From Rhizopus arrhizus (lineage: Eukaryota; Mucoromycota; Mucoromycetes; Mucorales; Rhizopodaceae): a stretch of 64,000 bases of DNA. Positions 10,516 to 21,727 of the stretch are shown piece after piece (the first letter of the stretch is position 1; each line of letters begins with the position of its first letter). The notes beneath the pieces were generated by a model. That model made no database searches and had not been told where the DNA came from. It saw only the letters and a list, made by a program, of their open reading frames with translations. The stretch is taken from contig JAKZZE010000024.1 in the NCBI GenBank assembly GCA_024220505.1, positions 62,001-126,000 of the forward strand, given 5' to 3'. The translations under genes and the position numbers were made by a program.

Positions 10516-12188
10516 TGTTTAGTGATGAAAAATTAGAAAAAAAAAAGAGCATTCGAATCTCCGATGTTTTTTTATGGGAAAAGAATAATTTTGCATAAAG
10601 TTACTCTTGCTGAACTCCCTTTTAGGATGAAACTATCATTAACCGGATCCAAAAGAAGCCATCCAAGCAATCGGTTGGTAATAATGTACATTGGACATTT
10701 TTTTCTGGATTTTTCTGTTTCAAGTTGTTGTTTAATACGCTTGAATCATTATAGTATTATATTATCTAATGAGTTCAAATAAACATTGAAGTTTGCATTT
10801 AAAAAATAAAACTGTTCACCCAAACATGCCGTAGTTGGTGATTAATTTACCTTTTCGCTTTAAAGCAGCAAGTCAACTAGAAGAATATACTCTTTTTTTT
10901 TTAAAAAAAAACCCCCCGTTTAAGAGGTGATCCATGGAAACCGCTAAAAAAGAGGAATAAAAACTATTGAATTACAAATGAAATATCTTACTTCTTCAGT
11001 TAAAAGAAATTCATAAAAGGTATTTGGCGCCACGAGAACTAAAGGAAGAAAAAGTTGGTATAAAAACACTGATAAATAAAGTAATCGTACAAGAAGAAAG
11101 TGTAACCTTCTATGACACCAAATCATGAGTTTTTAGCTATTGCAGTCAATAATAACATGAGTTTAACAGTGAAAAGGGCCACAAAGACTACACTTTTATA
11201 CTCAGTGAGGTCATAGAAAGAGATAAAAAATAGTATAAAGTATAAGTTTTAATATTGATTAACGACCAAATTAGTAGTACATTTGAAAATGTAAGATGCC
11301 AAAGAAAGAAAAGCAAAGACAAATGCTATAAGAACTGTTTTATATATGCTTTAAACACAGAGTGGCAAAAGTACTATTATAAGGAAAGACTCTGTCGACA
11401 AAAGAAAATAAGGATGCTATTTAAATTTCAAGAAAAATGGTTTTTAGCTTTCTTTTTTCTGTTATTTCCTAAACTCCATAGCTTGTTTATTCACATAGAA
11501 ACAGTAAACAAAAGAGAAAGTTCATTTTAAGCTAATGAACATGTTATTTATGGCATTTTTTTTAAGTAGTATCTCCATATTAATTAATTCTAAGGCTATA
11601 AAAAATAATGCTTGAACCTTATTAATTCTTTTTAGTAAAGTTCATGTTTTAACAAAGACGACATTTGCACACTTTCTTGTACACCATCTTCTGCATAAAA
11701 TTTGTACGAAATTTAAAGCAATTTTATAAGCCAATGCTCTATCAGAAGGTAATCCTTTATCGATCATTACGTTGTAGCATCTCCAATGATGCCAGCATAG
11801 CCATTTCTGAAAAAGTCTTGTCCATTAAAAAGTAAAGCGAGCCATGGAGGTCAGCTGGCACTTGTTTTGATTGGAGGCATATAGTATATTCCTTCTATTC
11901 TTAATTATTATCATTATTATTCAGCTTAGAACCATTTCTTTGCACATCTTATCATGTATTATTAAGACCTTTAGATCAACATAAGGTGACGTTTTAATTA
12001 ATCATAGTGAATGCTACACGTTCTGCTTGATTGCTTCTGTTGATATTTTCTTTGGGCTTCAGCTAAATAATCTCACACATGCTTTTCACAAGTCAAAGGA
12101 ATCCAACTATAGAAAAAAAAAATTCCATCTCTTTCTCTCTCTCTCTCTCTCTTTTATATATATATTTACAAACATGGAGTCTTTTACT
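10516..12188. other. Gene-poor spacer with a possible decayed coding block
   Basis: I see no intact gene. On the minus strand between about 12080 and 11640 short stretches look protein-like in changing frames (for example DYLAEAQRKYQQKQ near 12070-12020 and SDRALAYKIALNFVQ near 11750-11700) but are broken by stops, suggesting a dead gene that I cannot name. Small open frames at 10564-10782 (+), 10944-11126 (-) and 11255-11530 (+) have no recognisable content. A (CT)n tract followed by (TA)n lies at about 12129-12165, next to the BCP1 3' end. Confidence 0.35.
12129..12166. repeat. (CT)n/(TA)n microsatellite
   Basis: A run of CT dinucleotides passes directly into a short TA run, about 20 bases downstream of the minus-strand BCP1 stop. 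It is probably in its 3' UTR. Confidence 0.8.
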
Positions 12189-13204
12189 TTATTGAGCAGT
12201 TGAAGCACATGTTTTTGATATTTCATCCACAAGACCATCAAACTTGGATTGATGAACAAGTAGCAGTTTACGAGAAGGTTCAATACCAAAATCAGAAAAT
12301 GCTCTTCTTGAATCCGCAGCTTGTTCCTTTTCACTGTTGGTAAATTTATAATCGAATTGATATTCAGCATATTTAGCAATGATTTCGTCTTCAGATTGAA
12401 AGTAAAAAGTTTCATTGTTGGCTGATTTCTTGACTTCATCGTCATCTTCCTCTACAGTCGGATTGACTTCTTTATAAGTTTTTGAAATAAACATATACCA
12501 TTCAAATGAATAAGGTTCGTTTTGTTGTACTGCCTTTTTTGTCTCTTCCTGAAGCATGGCATACATGGGTGGCATAACTTCGACAGGCATATTGATAAAT
12601 CTTTCAGATACAACCCAGCCTACCTGTTGGCTTTTTAAGATGGATTCAACTGCTTTGTGTAAAGATTCGTTCTTTTTTGGGCACTTGTTGAGTAAATAAT
12701 TACATAATTGCTGAACTCCTTCTTTATCCTTTTTTTTTTTTTGAAATAGATTTAAGCATTTGATTTCATTCTTTTACATCACTCTTGTTTTTTTTTTTCT
12801 TACCTTTTGTTGCTGAAGGTTAATTATACTCAAAATAGCATACGGATCTGATTGTTGATCATCTACTTTCACTGTGGTGCCTACATGGTTTTCTTCAATC
12901 AAAATGTCTGCCAAGTCACCCAAGTTGATCAGTTCGGCATCAGAAGAAAAGAGTTGTGTCAATAACTTTTTTAATGCGTGGAAATCAATTTCGTCAGGGT
13001 TATAAAAATCAAAATCAACATCAACTATTTCCTATTTTCGTGGTGAATTTAGCACAAAAAAAAAGCGTGTTTAGAGTTTGCATGTACTTGAAGACCATCA
13101 TCGGAATCCTCATCATCAGAGTGTAAAGTAGCAGTTTTTTTCAGTGGTTGATTGTCTTCCTCTTCTTCAGCACGAGCTTTTCTTTTCAAGTTATTTGTAC
13201 TCAT
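12189..13204 (-). CDS. BCP1: BCP1/BCCIP-family ribosomal protein chaperone
   Basis: Three exons (13204-13088, 13031-12804, 12728-12189) give 294 residues. Yeast Bcp1 escorts ribosomal protein uL14 and acts in nuclear export; human BCCIP binds BRCA2 and p21. Seen here are a basic/acidic N-terminus (KRKARAEEEED), then the family blocks VDVDFDFYNPDEIDFHALK, LLTQLFSSDAELINLGDLAD, NHVGTTVKVDD, DPYAILSIINLQ, RFINMPVEVMPPMY, FEWYMFISKTY, and near the end RAFSDFGIEPSRKLLLVH. The length equals that of the yeast protein. The two introns contain long T/A runs. The protein is complete, with no broken motifs. Confidence 0.9.
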
Positions 13205-15480
13205 CTAAATTTTTTTCTTAAAAAAAAAAAAAAAAAAAAAAAACTTTTTTTTTTTTTCAGTGCATAAAAAAAGTGACTCGCGTTTAGTGGTGACAGTAAA
13301 AAAAGGAGTAACAAAATCAAGAAGAAAGCAGAAAAAGACAGTTTCTAACAACTATTTATTTGTATCCAACCAGTCTTATATTGAATTGCTTGTGACAGTT
13401 TTACCAGAGCATACAATATATTGTATCATGTAGCTTGATCCACTTTTTTTTGGATTCGCACTATCTCGAGATAGAGAATATTGATAATCCTTGACGCAAT
13501 CCATGCCATGTTTTATCATTTAAAAAAGAATAGAGAGCAGCTAAAAATGGATAACAATTCTACGCCAGCAAGTTTCTCATACAAAATAACTATTATACAT
13601 AGTACTTTTCAGCGACACAACGGCTCGATTCGGTAGGATCCTTTGTCTAAATATAGCAAAAGCATCATTCTTGACAAAACAGTAACACTTTCTCAAGCAC
13701 ACTAAAGCTAACAACAAATATATATATATTTATAGGAGCTAAAGAAATTCAAACAATACTGATGATTGTTTATTTTTGCATTTGATTAACACCAAGTGCG
13801 ACTGATTGTACTGATTTTGACCCAATACGATAACCCGTGTTGTCATCACTATGATCATAGTCTACAAGTGTGAATGTTATATATGGATATGGAGTTGAAT
13901 CACTAGTTTTTTCATTAAATGATTGGTAAAGTATGTAGATTTGTGATTTAAATGTGTTTGCAATTGTCTTATTATGTTCGAGAATCAAAGATGAAGGTTT
14001 CTTTTGTATACTCGTTTGAAGCTAATGTGCAAACGGCGTGACAAGCGGGTGTTTTTTGATGAAAATTTGGATATCAAGGGAATGTGTTGGGGGTATCCAA
14101 ACAGAAGGTTGAAAGTTGTTGGCCCAATTTCAGAGTCACCCGTAGTACGTAAACGTAAACTTGACAGGTGCATGAAAGGTTTTGGCTCCAAGGATTCATC
14201 TCTTGCCATCTTTGCTGCTGATACTTGTTGGTCATATAAAGGGATATTTACTTTTGGAGGTAAAGAGCTTGATGAAGCGCCTCCTCATGTTTGAAAGCTT
14301 TCTCAGTGGGAGTGAACAGTACGTCTTCATCCATAGATCTCAATGCTATTCAGGACAGTGGTCATCCCTAATGTTATTTCAAGCATGGTCACACCTGCAA
14401 GTAATCTACTGTATGCGTATCTCACTTCAAGATATCCCCCCTACCGGCTTTGGTTAAGACAATACAAAGATCATCAGTCATCTCCATGTATTGTCAAGAT
14501 AGTTACCATTATGTCTTTAGGGAGCCGTAAAGAGACGCTATCATTGTTTGTACTTTTTTTTTTTTTTTTTTTTCGTTATTGTCTGCATATTTCAGAACGA
14601 TGGAATACATTTTGAACGTCTTCATAATGTTAAATGATTGTTTTTCTCTCTCTCTCTTTCTCATTCTATTCTGTTGTATTACAAGCATTTGGCATCGTGT
14701 GTTCATCATCTGGTTTTGACGGTGGGATTGCAGGCCAATCTGTCATGTTTACGTTAATAAATAGTTGCTGTTTGTATCAGATTACTCGAATTTTATACAA
14801 GCAATAAGTTCTTGAATACATATTACATCTTTATTCATGCTCCTTTCCAATGTTAACCATATAAAAAATTACATTTTTCACCAAACTCAATTGTATAATT
14901 GACCTTGAACTCACTTTGGTTCCATTTTCTATGTAGACATAGTTTGATTAAATAGGCTCTTTTTTGTTTTGAAATCTAATAAAAAGATGACACAGAAACT
15001 CATTCACTCGATTTTCAAGTACTATTTCCATTTTGTTTCTCAACTTTATTATCTGCAAATATCCCCATAAAATACAACCTTGATAAATCAAGCATTTAAT
15101 ATAAACTTAAAGGTGAGCAGAATGAATGATCACAAAGACACATCATCTGAATTAAAAGTTGTCAGCATGGATGAATCAAATATCAAAAATGAATTTTATA
15201 AAGATTTTCGGACTCGAGGATCCACTGGTCATCTAGGGTTTCTAGTTAAATGGACTGACGAAGGTGAACGTGCAGACAGATGGAAAAAGGCCAGTAAGTT
15301 ACAGACCCAGCTACCCTAAAGGAATAGTGTGATAAACAAAATGAACTGAAAAGACTAGAACATGAAAGAACTGAGTAACTTGTAAGTAAAGGATCATTCA
15401 GTTTCAGATATAAAAAGTCTCACAAACAAATTGAATGATGGAAAGAAAATACAATCTACAATGTTTAACAGAAAAGAAAG

Positions 15481-15511
<31 letters not shown>

Positions 15512-15892
15512 ACTTTACAAGAAGAAATAAAAATACAGAATTGCTAGATTTTAGTGTGATTTAAAGTTTCTGGTCTGATTGAAAGGTGATATTTTTTGAT
15601 ATATAAACAAAAGAGAGGTAGAGTAGACATAGAGACCATTGTTTATAGTATGAAAGGTGTATTCATCTATTCTTTATTTTTTTTCATCTTTTGAAATTCA
15701 TGGCGTTTTATTTTAAATAGACTTTCGCCCTCCCTCTTTTTGTAAACAAGCCCTTGATCGAATTCAGTGAACCAAAAATAACAAATTAATTTGATTGGAT
15801 ATCGGATATTTAATAATTATTTATCAAAATAATGATTCCCTTCCCTTTTTAATTTTCGTTTTCTTTTTCTTTTTTTTTTTATTTCTGATAAA
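13205..15892. other. 2.7-kb region without a recognisable gene
   Basis: Long A and T runs flank 13215-13258. Between about 13770 and 14300 both strands are open for 200-290 bases. The minus frame ends in a well-formed stretch (SQIYILYQSFNEKTSDS, YPYITFTLVDYDHSDDNTG, stop at 13770) and an adjacent minus frame covers 13985-14209. The + frame at 14004-14294 includes KGMCWGYPNRRLKVVG. I cannot assign either and suspect a decayed gene. A small + frame, 15080-15319 (79 codons), reads through RGSTGHLGFLVKWTDEGE and is also unassigned. T-runs occur at 14555-14573 and 15481-15502. Confidence 0.35.
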
Positions 15893-16687
15893 ATGCTTAA
15901 TAATTGTTGTTTTTGTATTAATCTAAAGTAAGAAGAACAGAAGGAGGATGATAGTTGAATAAATTAATAGTGATTAAAATAGATCTGCTACTTTAATCTT
16001 GGCAGTATTGGGTACTATTAGTCACTTGTATGGTGCTCTTACTTTAACTGCACTATCTGATGAATTTGATGATGCGGATATCGGTGCCGTCTTTGGTTTA
16101 ACTGCTTATTCTTATCTTTCCGGTTTTGCTTGCTTGGCAGGTGCTATTGGTGTACTTAAAGTAAGAAAAAAAATGCGTAGTATTGTTTGTGAGCAGAGTG
16201 AATGATTAAATTAATTATAGAATAACGCTAAGCAACTTAAATTCTTCAACATTTATTATTGGGCAGACTTGGCGTTACACACTTTCTTCTCGGTCGCCAG
16301 TGCCGTATTGCTTTTCAGTTTGGATAAAGAAATTTGCAAGGAAGTTGTGAGCGAAGTGAAGGATGATGAATTGGACATGAATACTTGTGAATCCATTTAT
16401 ATTCAAAGTGCTTGGATTGTCACACTAGCTATGGCTATTAACATGTTATTGAAGGTATAAAATAGAAAATGATTGTTATACAAACTCATGTTAACTCTTT
16501 TTTATAGCTTCACTTTGCATTTGCCATTCACTCTTACACTCATCGTGTACAACAAGAATCTGAGATGAATAACGTAGAAGAGCAAATCATTGTTGCACCT
16601 TATCCTACAGCCTTCATCAGTAAAGAACAACCTGTCTTTGTCGCAGGTCAAGAATTTATTCCGGATGAAAAGAAGGCCAGTGAATAA
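15893..16687 (+). CDS. Small four-helix membrane protein, unknown function
   Basis: Four exons (15893-15927, 15983-16160, 16221-16454, 16508-16687) give 208 residues. I do not recognise the family. Hydrophobic segments start with SATLILAVLGTISHLYGALT, then AVFGLTAYSYLSGFACLAGA, DLALHTFFSVASAVLLF and SAWIVTLAMAINMLLKL. This tetraspan pattern has acidic or polar loops between helices 1-2 (DEFDDAD) and 3-4 (DKEICKEVVSEVKDDELD, including two Cys residues). The C-terminal tail (about 60 residues) is hydrophilic and contains VVAPYPTAF-like and FIPDEKK segments. The first exon carries MLNNCCFCINLK, a Cys cluster that could be palmitoylated. The start is the only ATG whose exon joins in phase. Confidence 0.7.
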
Positions 16688-16833
16688 ATCTCTTAATTTA
16701 GTATGACATGATTGGTTATTTTCGGATAAATGTTTACTTTTTTTTATAAATCTGTAAATGAAAATTAGTCTCAGCAAAGGGTTGTTTTTCATGCACAAGT
16801 GAAATTTTTAAATAATTTTTATTGTCATTCAAA

Positions 16834-17899
16834 CTAAGCACCCAAGGTTGGGAATGCACTGACATCAGACAGATTGAGAGAGGCTTGTTCGCCACGCTTT
16901 GCATGCTGACGACCTCGATAATTACGACCACCTTGATTACGACCACCAGAACGGTGAGCGGGTTGATCGATTTCCAAATAAACTTTTCCTTTCTTTGACT
17001 TATTCTTGGACTTGGAACCAGCTTCCTCCTTTTAAAAAAGATGAATTGTTTTTTCTTACAAAAAAAAAAAAAGTTTTATTTATTTTATACCTTGCCAATA
17101 AAGTAATTATCTTCTTCTTTTTGAAGAGCAACCGCGTCTTTCCACTGACTGTCATCAGAACCTTCGTTAGGTTTACGAGGTTGAAGAGTAGGGACGTGAA
17201 CATCCTTCTTTTCTTTAAGGTATTGATCTAATGTCTTGAAGTTTTCTTCAGCAGCTTCATCAGCATTAAATCTATTACTTTCGGGAGCGTCTGGGTCCTT
17301 TGGGTCTAATACGTCATTTGCACTAAAAAAAAAATTTACATGTCAATTCTTTTTTTTTTTTTGTATTCGTAATCATGATGATTTTTTTTTTTTTTTTTTT
17401 TACTTACCCTTGAAGTTCAGCTGTACCAGCTTCACCCCAACCCATTGTTGTCTTCTTTTCATTATCACTGTGTATATGAATAAGTAAAGGCATTCCTCTG
17501 TTTCATTTACTTACAAAATACCCGTACGGCTGTGACGATCATGGACTTTATTTCTACCTTCTTTCCAAAGAGCATATCTTTCTCTCTTTTCATTATCAAT
17601 CACACCAAACTTATTGGCCACATTATTATTTTCTTCCAAGGCGGGTTGTCCCACGGCCTCTTTTCTGTTTGTACGCTCACGTCTTGAGGGAGGAGAGACT
17701 AAGAAAGGATGAGAAGGAGTGATGGAGTTTGAGATCATTTATTACCAGCAGGTACTCTCTTTTGGTTCGTTCTTCGCTGTTCGCGACGAGTAGGTGGATG
17801 GTCACTTTCTTTCTTTTCTGCAGGTTTAACATTTCCTAATTTATCAACTTCTGTATTCTCATCGCCCAAAAGAGCAGCAAATCGGTTTGCGGATGACAT
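16834..17899 (-). CDS. STM1/SERBP1 (HABP4/PAI-RBP1) family ribosome- and RNA-binding protein
   Basis: Five exons (17899-17746, 17698-17515, 17467-17408, 17322-17091, 17028-16834) give 274 residues. The family clamps inactive 80S ribosomes and binds mRNA. The N-terminus MSSANRFAALLGDE is the STM1-like start. The middle contains the HABP4 core: DRHSRTGIFDNEKK (spanning an intron), TMGWGEAG and FKTLDQYLKEKKD. The tail has RSGGRNQGGRNYRGRQ, an RGG-type RNA-binding end, then FPTLGA. Unusually Lys-, Arg- and Glu-rich composition fits a largely disordered protein. The RGG arginines are potential substrates for the PRMT1 encoded at 40258-41427. Confidence 0.87.
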
Positions 17900-20800
17900 G
17901 TTTATAAAAGAAGAAGAAAAAAAGTATCCTGACGTAGTCCATGCCTTTATTTATATCTTTCTTGGGAAACATAAGCCACGAGTTCATGTGAGCTGGGGTG
18001 TATTTATATTTATGCAGACGCGGATGATGATTTTTTGAATGGTTGCCAATGTCTTGTTGGGAAAAAAAAAAAAAAAAAAAAAAAAACAACATGAACCATA
18101 CAACCCATCTCTCTCACTCTCTTTCATCTCTATCCACTTTATGCTCATCTCACTGTCAGTGAAGTAAAGGGTATTCTTCTTTTTCAGATTAAACTTAAAA
18201 ATTGAAACAGAGACCTTGTATCACATTACAGAATTAAAACTTGTATTCATGGCATGATTTGAACCTAATCCTTTACTTTTTTACGAGATAATTGCGTTAA
18301 CAATAGAAAATGGCTTGACGAATAAAAATCATTTTTATTTCTTGCGCTTTTTATTTTTAAATCAAGACTTTAAACAAAAATGGAAACGGTTGAAGGGTTT
18401 GTGACGTGTGGCCAGGTTCATGAAAAAAGAAACAAATATGAACCTCAGATTCTGTAGGATTGTACGTGTTTTGTTTCCATCTGTCAGTGTATAAAAGCGT
18501 CAAAGAGAAAATTGAAACAGGACAAATACATCTCATTTCTTTTATGATTTTCAAGTCCATGACTTAATGAGCTTTCAGTGAAAAAAAGAAATCAAGAGTC
18601 AAAAGTCAGCGCTTAGTTTGACAAACACATTTTGTTCAAACATCTGGGTGGATGAGAGTCTAGTGGGATGCGAATCCAATAAGGACTCAAGAGAGAGAGA
18701 GAGATGGCTTGTTGGAGCTACAGAGATCCAACTTGTTTTGTCACTTCTTTGGTCCTCTTTTGTCATGTTTATCATGAAAAAGCACAAAAACATACCTTTG
18801 GATGACTTCATCGTCTTACAAAGCCCCACAGTTCTTGCTGATCCCTTTGGAAGCATGCTGATGAACAAGAGTGACCTTGTGGGAGATTGTTCTTTATGTC
18901 TCTTTTCCATTCTTGTCAAGCGCCTTGAAGAGAACAAAAGACGATCGATGACTGAGCTCTGTTATTTCTCTCAGGTGGGCAGTTCTCCCTTCCTTGACCT
19001 TCAGAGAAGATCGTTTTGTGCTTGATGACACTTTTTGCTGAATGGATACGTATGCCCTTCATGTCTTTCTTCAAATGCGTTCTGGATCGATCAATGGTCT
19101 CAACGAGCACAAAGTCAGCATCTATTTTTTTTTTTTTTTTTTTTTTTTTTGCAAAAAGTTCAAGCAGGGTTTTGTAAAGAAACCAAAAGCAATTTGATCC
19201 TCCCTCAAAAAAAAAGTTGAAAAAGGATAATCAAAGAACAGTATTCTCGAATCAAGCAATCCATTGCTTTTTTTTTTTTTATTTTTATAAAAGACTTGAC
19301 ACCATCCCAAGCTTCTGATGATGCTTCTGCACTTTAGGATGATGATCTCTGTGCTTCATAGGCGTCGGCCCCTTGTTCTTTCTCCTGATGACATTCACAC
19401 TTTGATGCTCATCAGTGACAGCAGAAGGTCTGATGGTTTTGATCGTCAGCCATATACAGAGGGTCGAGTCACTGATTGTGAAGAGGTCAGTCTACAAGAT
19501 GAAACGAAAAAGAGTCAAGTGCCTGGTGGTCGATGGAGACAACCAAGGCTTGTACATAATATCCTTCTTTAAGCATGGACCCAGAAACGACGATTAGGAT
19601 GGCCACTGATGAAAGGTCGGATGGATACAGGAGCCTACAAGACACTGTATTAAAGCAGTAGGCCTTTTTCAACTTGTGATGATCAACAAGCTATCTCACC
19701 CTTTGTCAGTGGTCATTCGGGAATGATGTCATCAAGCCAACTTTTGGTGAGGTCTCTCTGCAGACAAAGAAGTGTGTGAATCCCAATCGACAGATCATTG
19801 AATTGGATTCGGCAGGACCATTCACTGTCAAAATATAAGCTTAAAACAATTGAGCATCCCTAGGGCTTTTCATTTCCTTGCCATGATTGACTAGTGAACA
19901 TGCCCTTTTTTTTTACAAAATCTTGCCTCAACTCTATCACTCTTTTTTAAACTGAAGAAAAAAAAAAGTTGGGAGTTTGAGCCTTGGAGTCTTTAAGACG
20001 AATTGTGTCTAGTTGTTTAAAATCAAGGATAATCAAGTGTTAAGGGGAAAGTGAATGATTTTATAGACAGTAGTCAATTTGTTTGCCTATTTTGGGATAT
20101 AAAAAAAGCATTTTGAGTTTGCTTCCACTTTATTTTAAAGCAAGCTCAAGCAAACCAGCCTATGGCAAAGCTCATGAGGGATTCCACTGATGTTCAGAGA
20201 GTCGATAGCACCACTTGAAAGTAAATACAATCTGCAGCAGTTTTTCTTTGTCTTTTCTTCATCCTTCAGTGCCGTTTATCCAGTACAGGCTCACCTGAAG
20301 GATGGTTATTTTATCCAAAAAAAGTGAAAAGAAGCAATTAAATATACCACATGATTCAAATAAAACTGACTTGTACAAAAAAAAAAGGTTCGATTTCTTA
20401 AAACAGATGGTGAATAAAATCAGGTCTCTTTTTTTTTTATTATTTTTTCATGCTTTGATATTCCCAAGGTATTAATTATGTTTAATAAGGATGGGTTGTA
20501 TATAAAATCTGATGAACAATTGTTGATTGAAAAAATCATCTTTTTTTCTATTTTTTAAGTCAACATTAAACTGTTGTTATCTAATCCATGACAAAATCTC
20601 TTTATTCATAAAGCTCGTATCAGAATTTATGAAATGTTTTTGACACAAGCTGATTCTATGATCGTCCCACATCTTCTTATCCTTTTTCTATTTAATCTCT
20701 TCTCTCATTCGTCATGTAACGAAATCATGCCTGTGTCTTTATGGCTCTTTGTCCTTTCATGCTTTTGTTTATGAGCCACAAGCTTGTATAAAATCATCTC

Positions 20801-21727
20801 TTTTATCAAAAACTAAAAAAGAATAAGGTGACTGTAATACACACTATTCAATTCTTTATCAATCTGAGGTGTTATCTTTTTTATACATTCTTTATCAAAT
20901 GAAAAAAGTATAAGCGTGTGATACCAAATCAAGGTTACACCTGAGATAACATTTCAGATTTTTTTTGGTGTACTGTTGTACAAGACAGCAAAGACCTGAC
21001 TGGTTTTGGTTTCCACTGGCAATTCCAACTTGGTTCTTGTTCTCTTTCTCAATCAACACAAATAGTGAATAAAACTGGTTGATATAAAAGACAAAAAGAG
21101 GAAAAAGAGAGAAAGAGAGAAAAGAAAGGGAAAGAGAGAGAGAGAGAGTGTGTGTGTGTGTGAGAGGTTTTTATTGACACTTTTAAAAGGTACATGGCTT
21201 TACTGGGATAAATTAAGGGAAATTGTATATTTCCCACACTTTTTCTAAATAAACGTAACATAAAACATAATCATGATCCCTTGCTGCTGTATTTTTCACT
21301 GATCAATGCCTGAATCTGTAGGATGACATGTCATCTTATGTTCAAGGACAAGCAATACAGCATTTTTTAGAGATCAGAGATGACAGCAAAACACAAAACT
21401 ACTTGACAGCTTGATCGTTCATTTAACAAACCGAATGATGATTTACCAACAGATCAGAATATTCTCTTTTTCCGTCTTAAACCCAATATAGCAATTTTGT
21501 ATCTAACAACCAAGAAAACCCATTCTTATCATTGGCTCATTATCTAATAAAATCCCTTGGAAAACCATTCGTGTGACAGTAAAACGAAAAAAGCATAGCC
21601 AAATGTGTTCACCTGGGAAAAAAAAAAATGGACATGTAATTTTTTTTTATAGATAATTTGATCTGTACCTGCCTATAATATAAATACCCTCTGTTTTTTA
21701 ATTCTTTTCTTTCTTCTTTTCATACTC
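17900..21727. other. 3.8-kb gene-poor region with possible transposase remnant
   Basis: No intact gene is seen. A + frame at 18618-19025 reads VDESLVGCESNKDSRERE followed by RWLVGATEIQ. This recalls the VDES...G...W-G-E pattern of ISXO2-like DDE transposases, and further protein-like scraps (KCLVVDGDNQGLYIISFF near 19520) follow in other frames with stops. I treat it as a possible dead element, not a gene. Poly-T and poly-A tracts occur at 18062-18086, 19121-19150 and 19268-19282. A (GA)n/(GT)n microsatellite lies just before the SLC1 leader region. Confidence 0.35.
21100..21166. repeat. (GA)n followed by (GT)n microsatellite
   Basis: Imperfect GA-rich repeats change to perfect GA and then to GT dinucleotides over about 65 bases. 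It lies in the spacer upstream of the SLC1-type transporter. Confidence 0.85.

Noticed and set aside
10564..10782. 72-codon + frame near the PITHD1 start
   Set aside because: No motif; overlaps the likely promoter and has no supporting exon.
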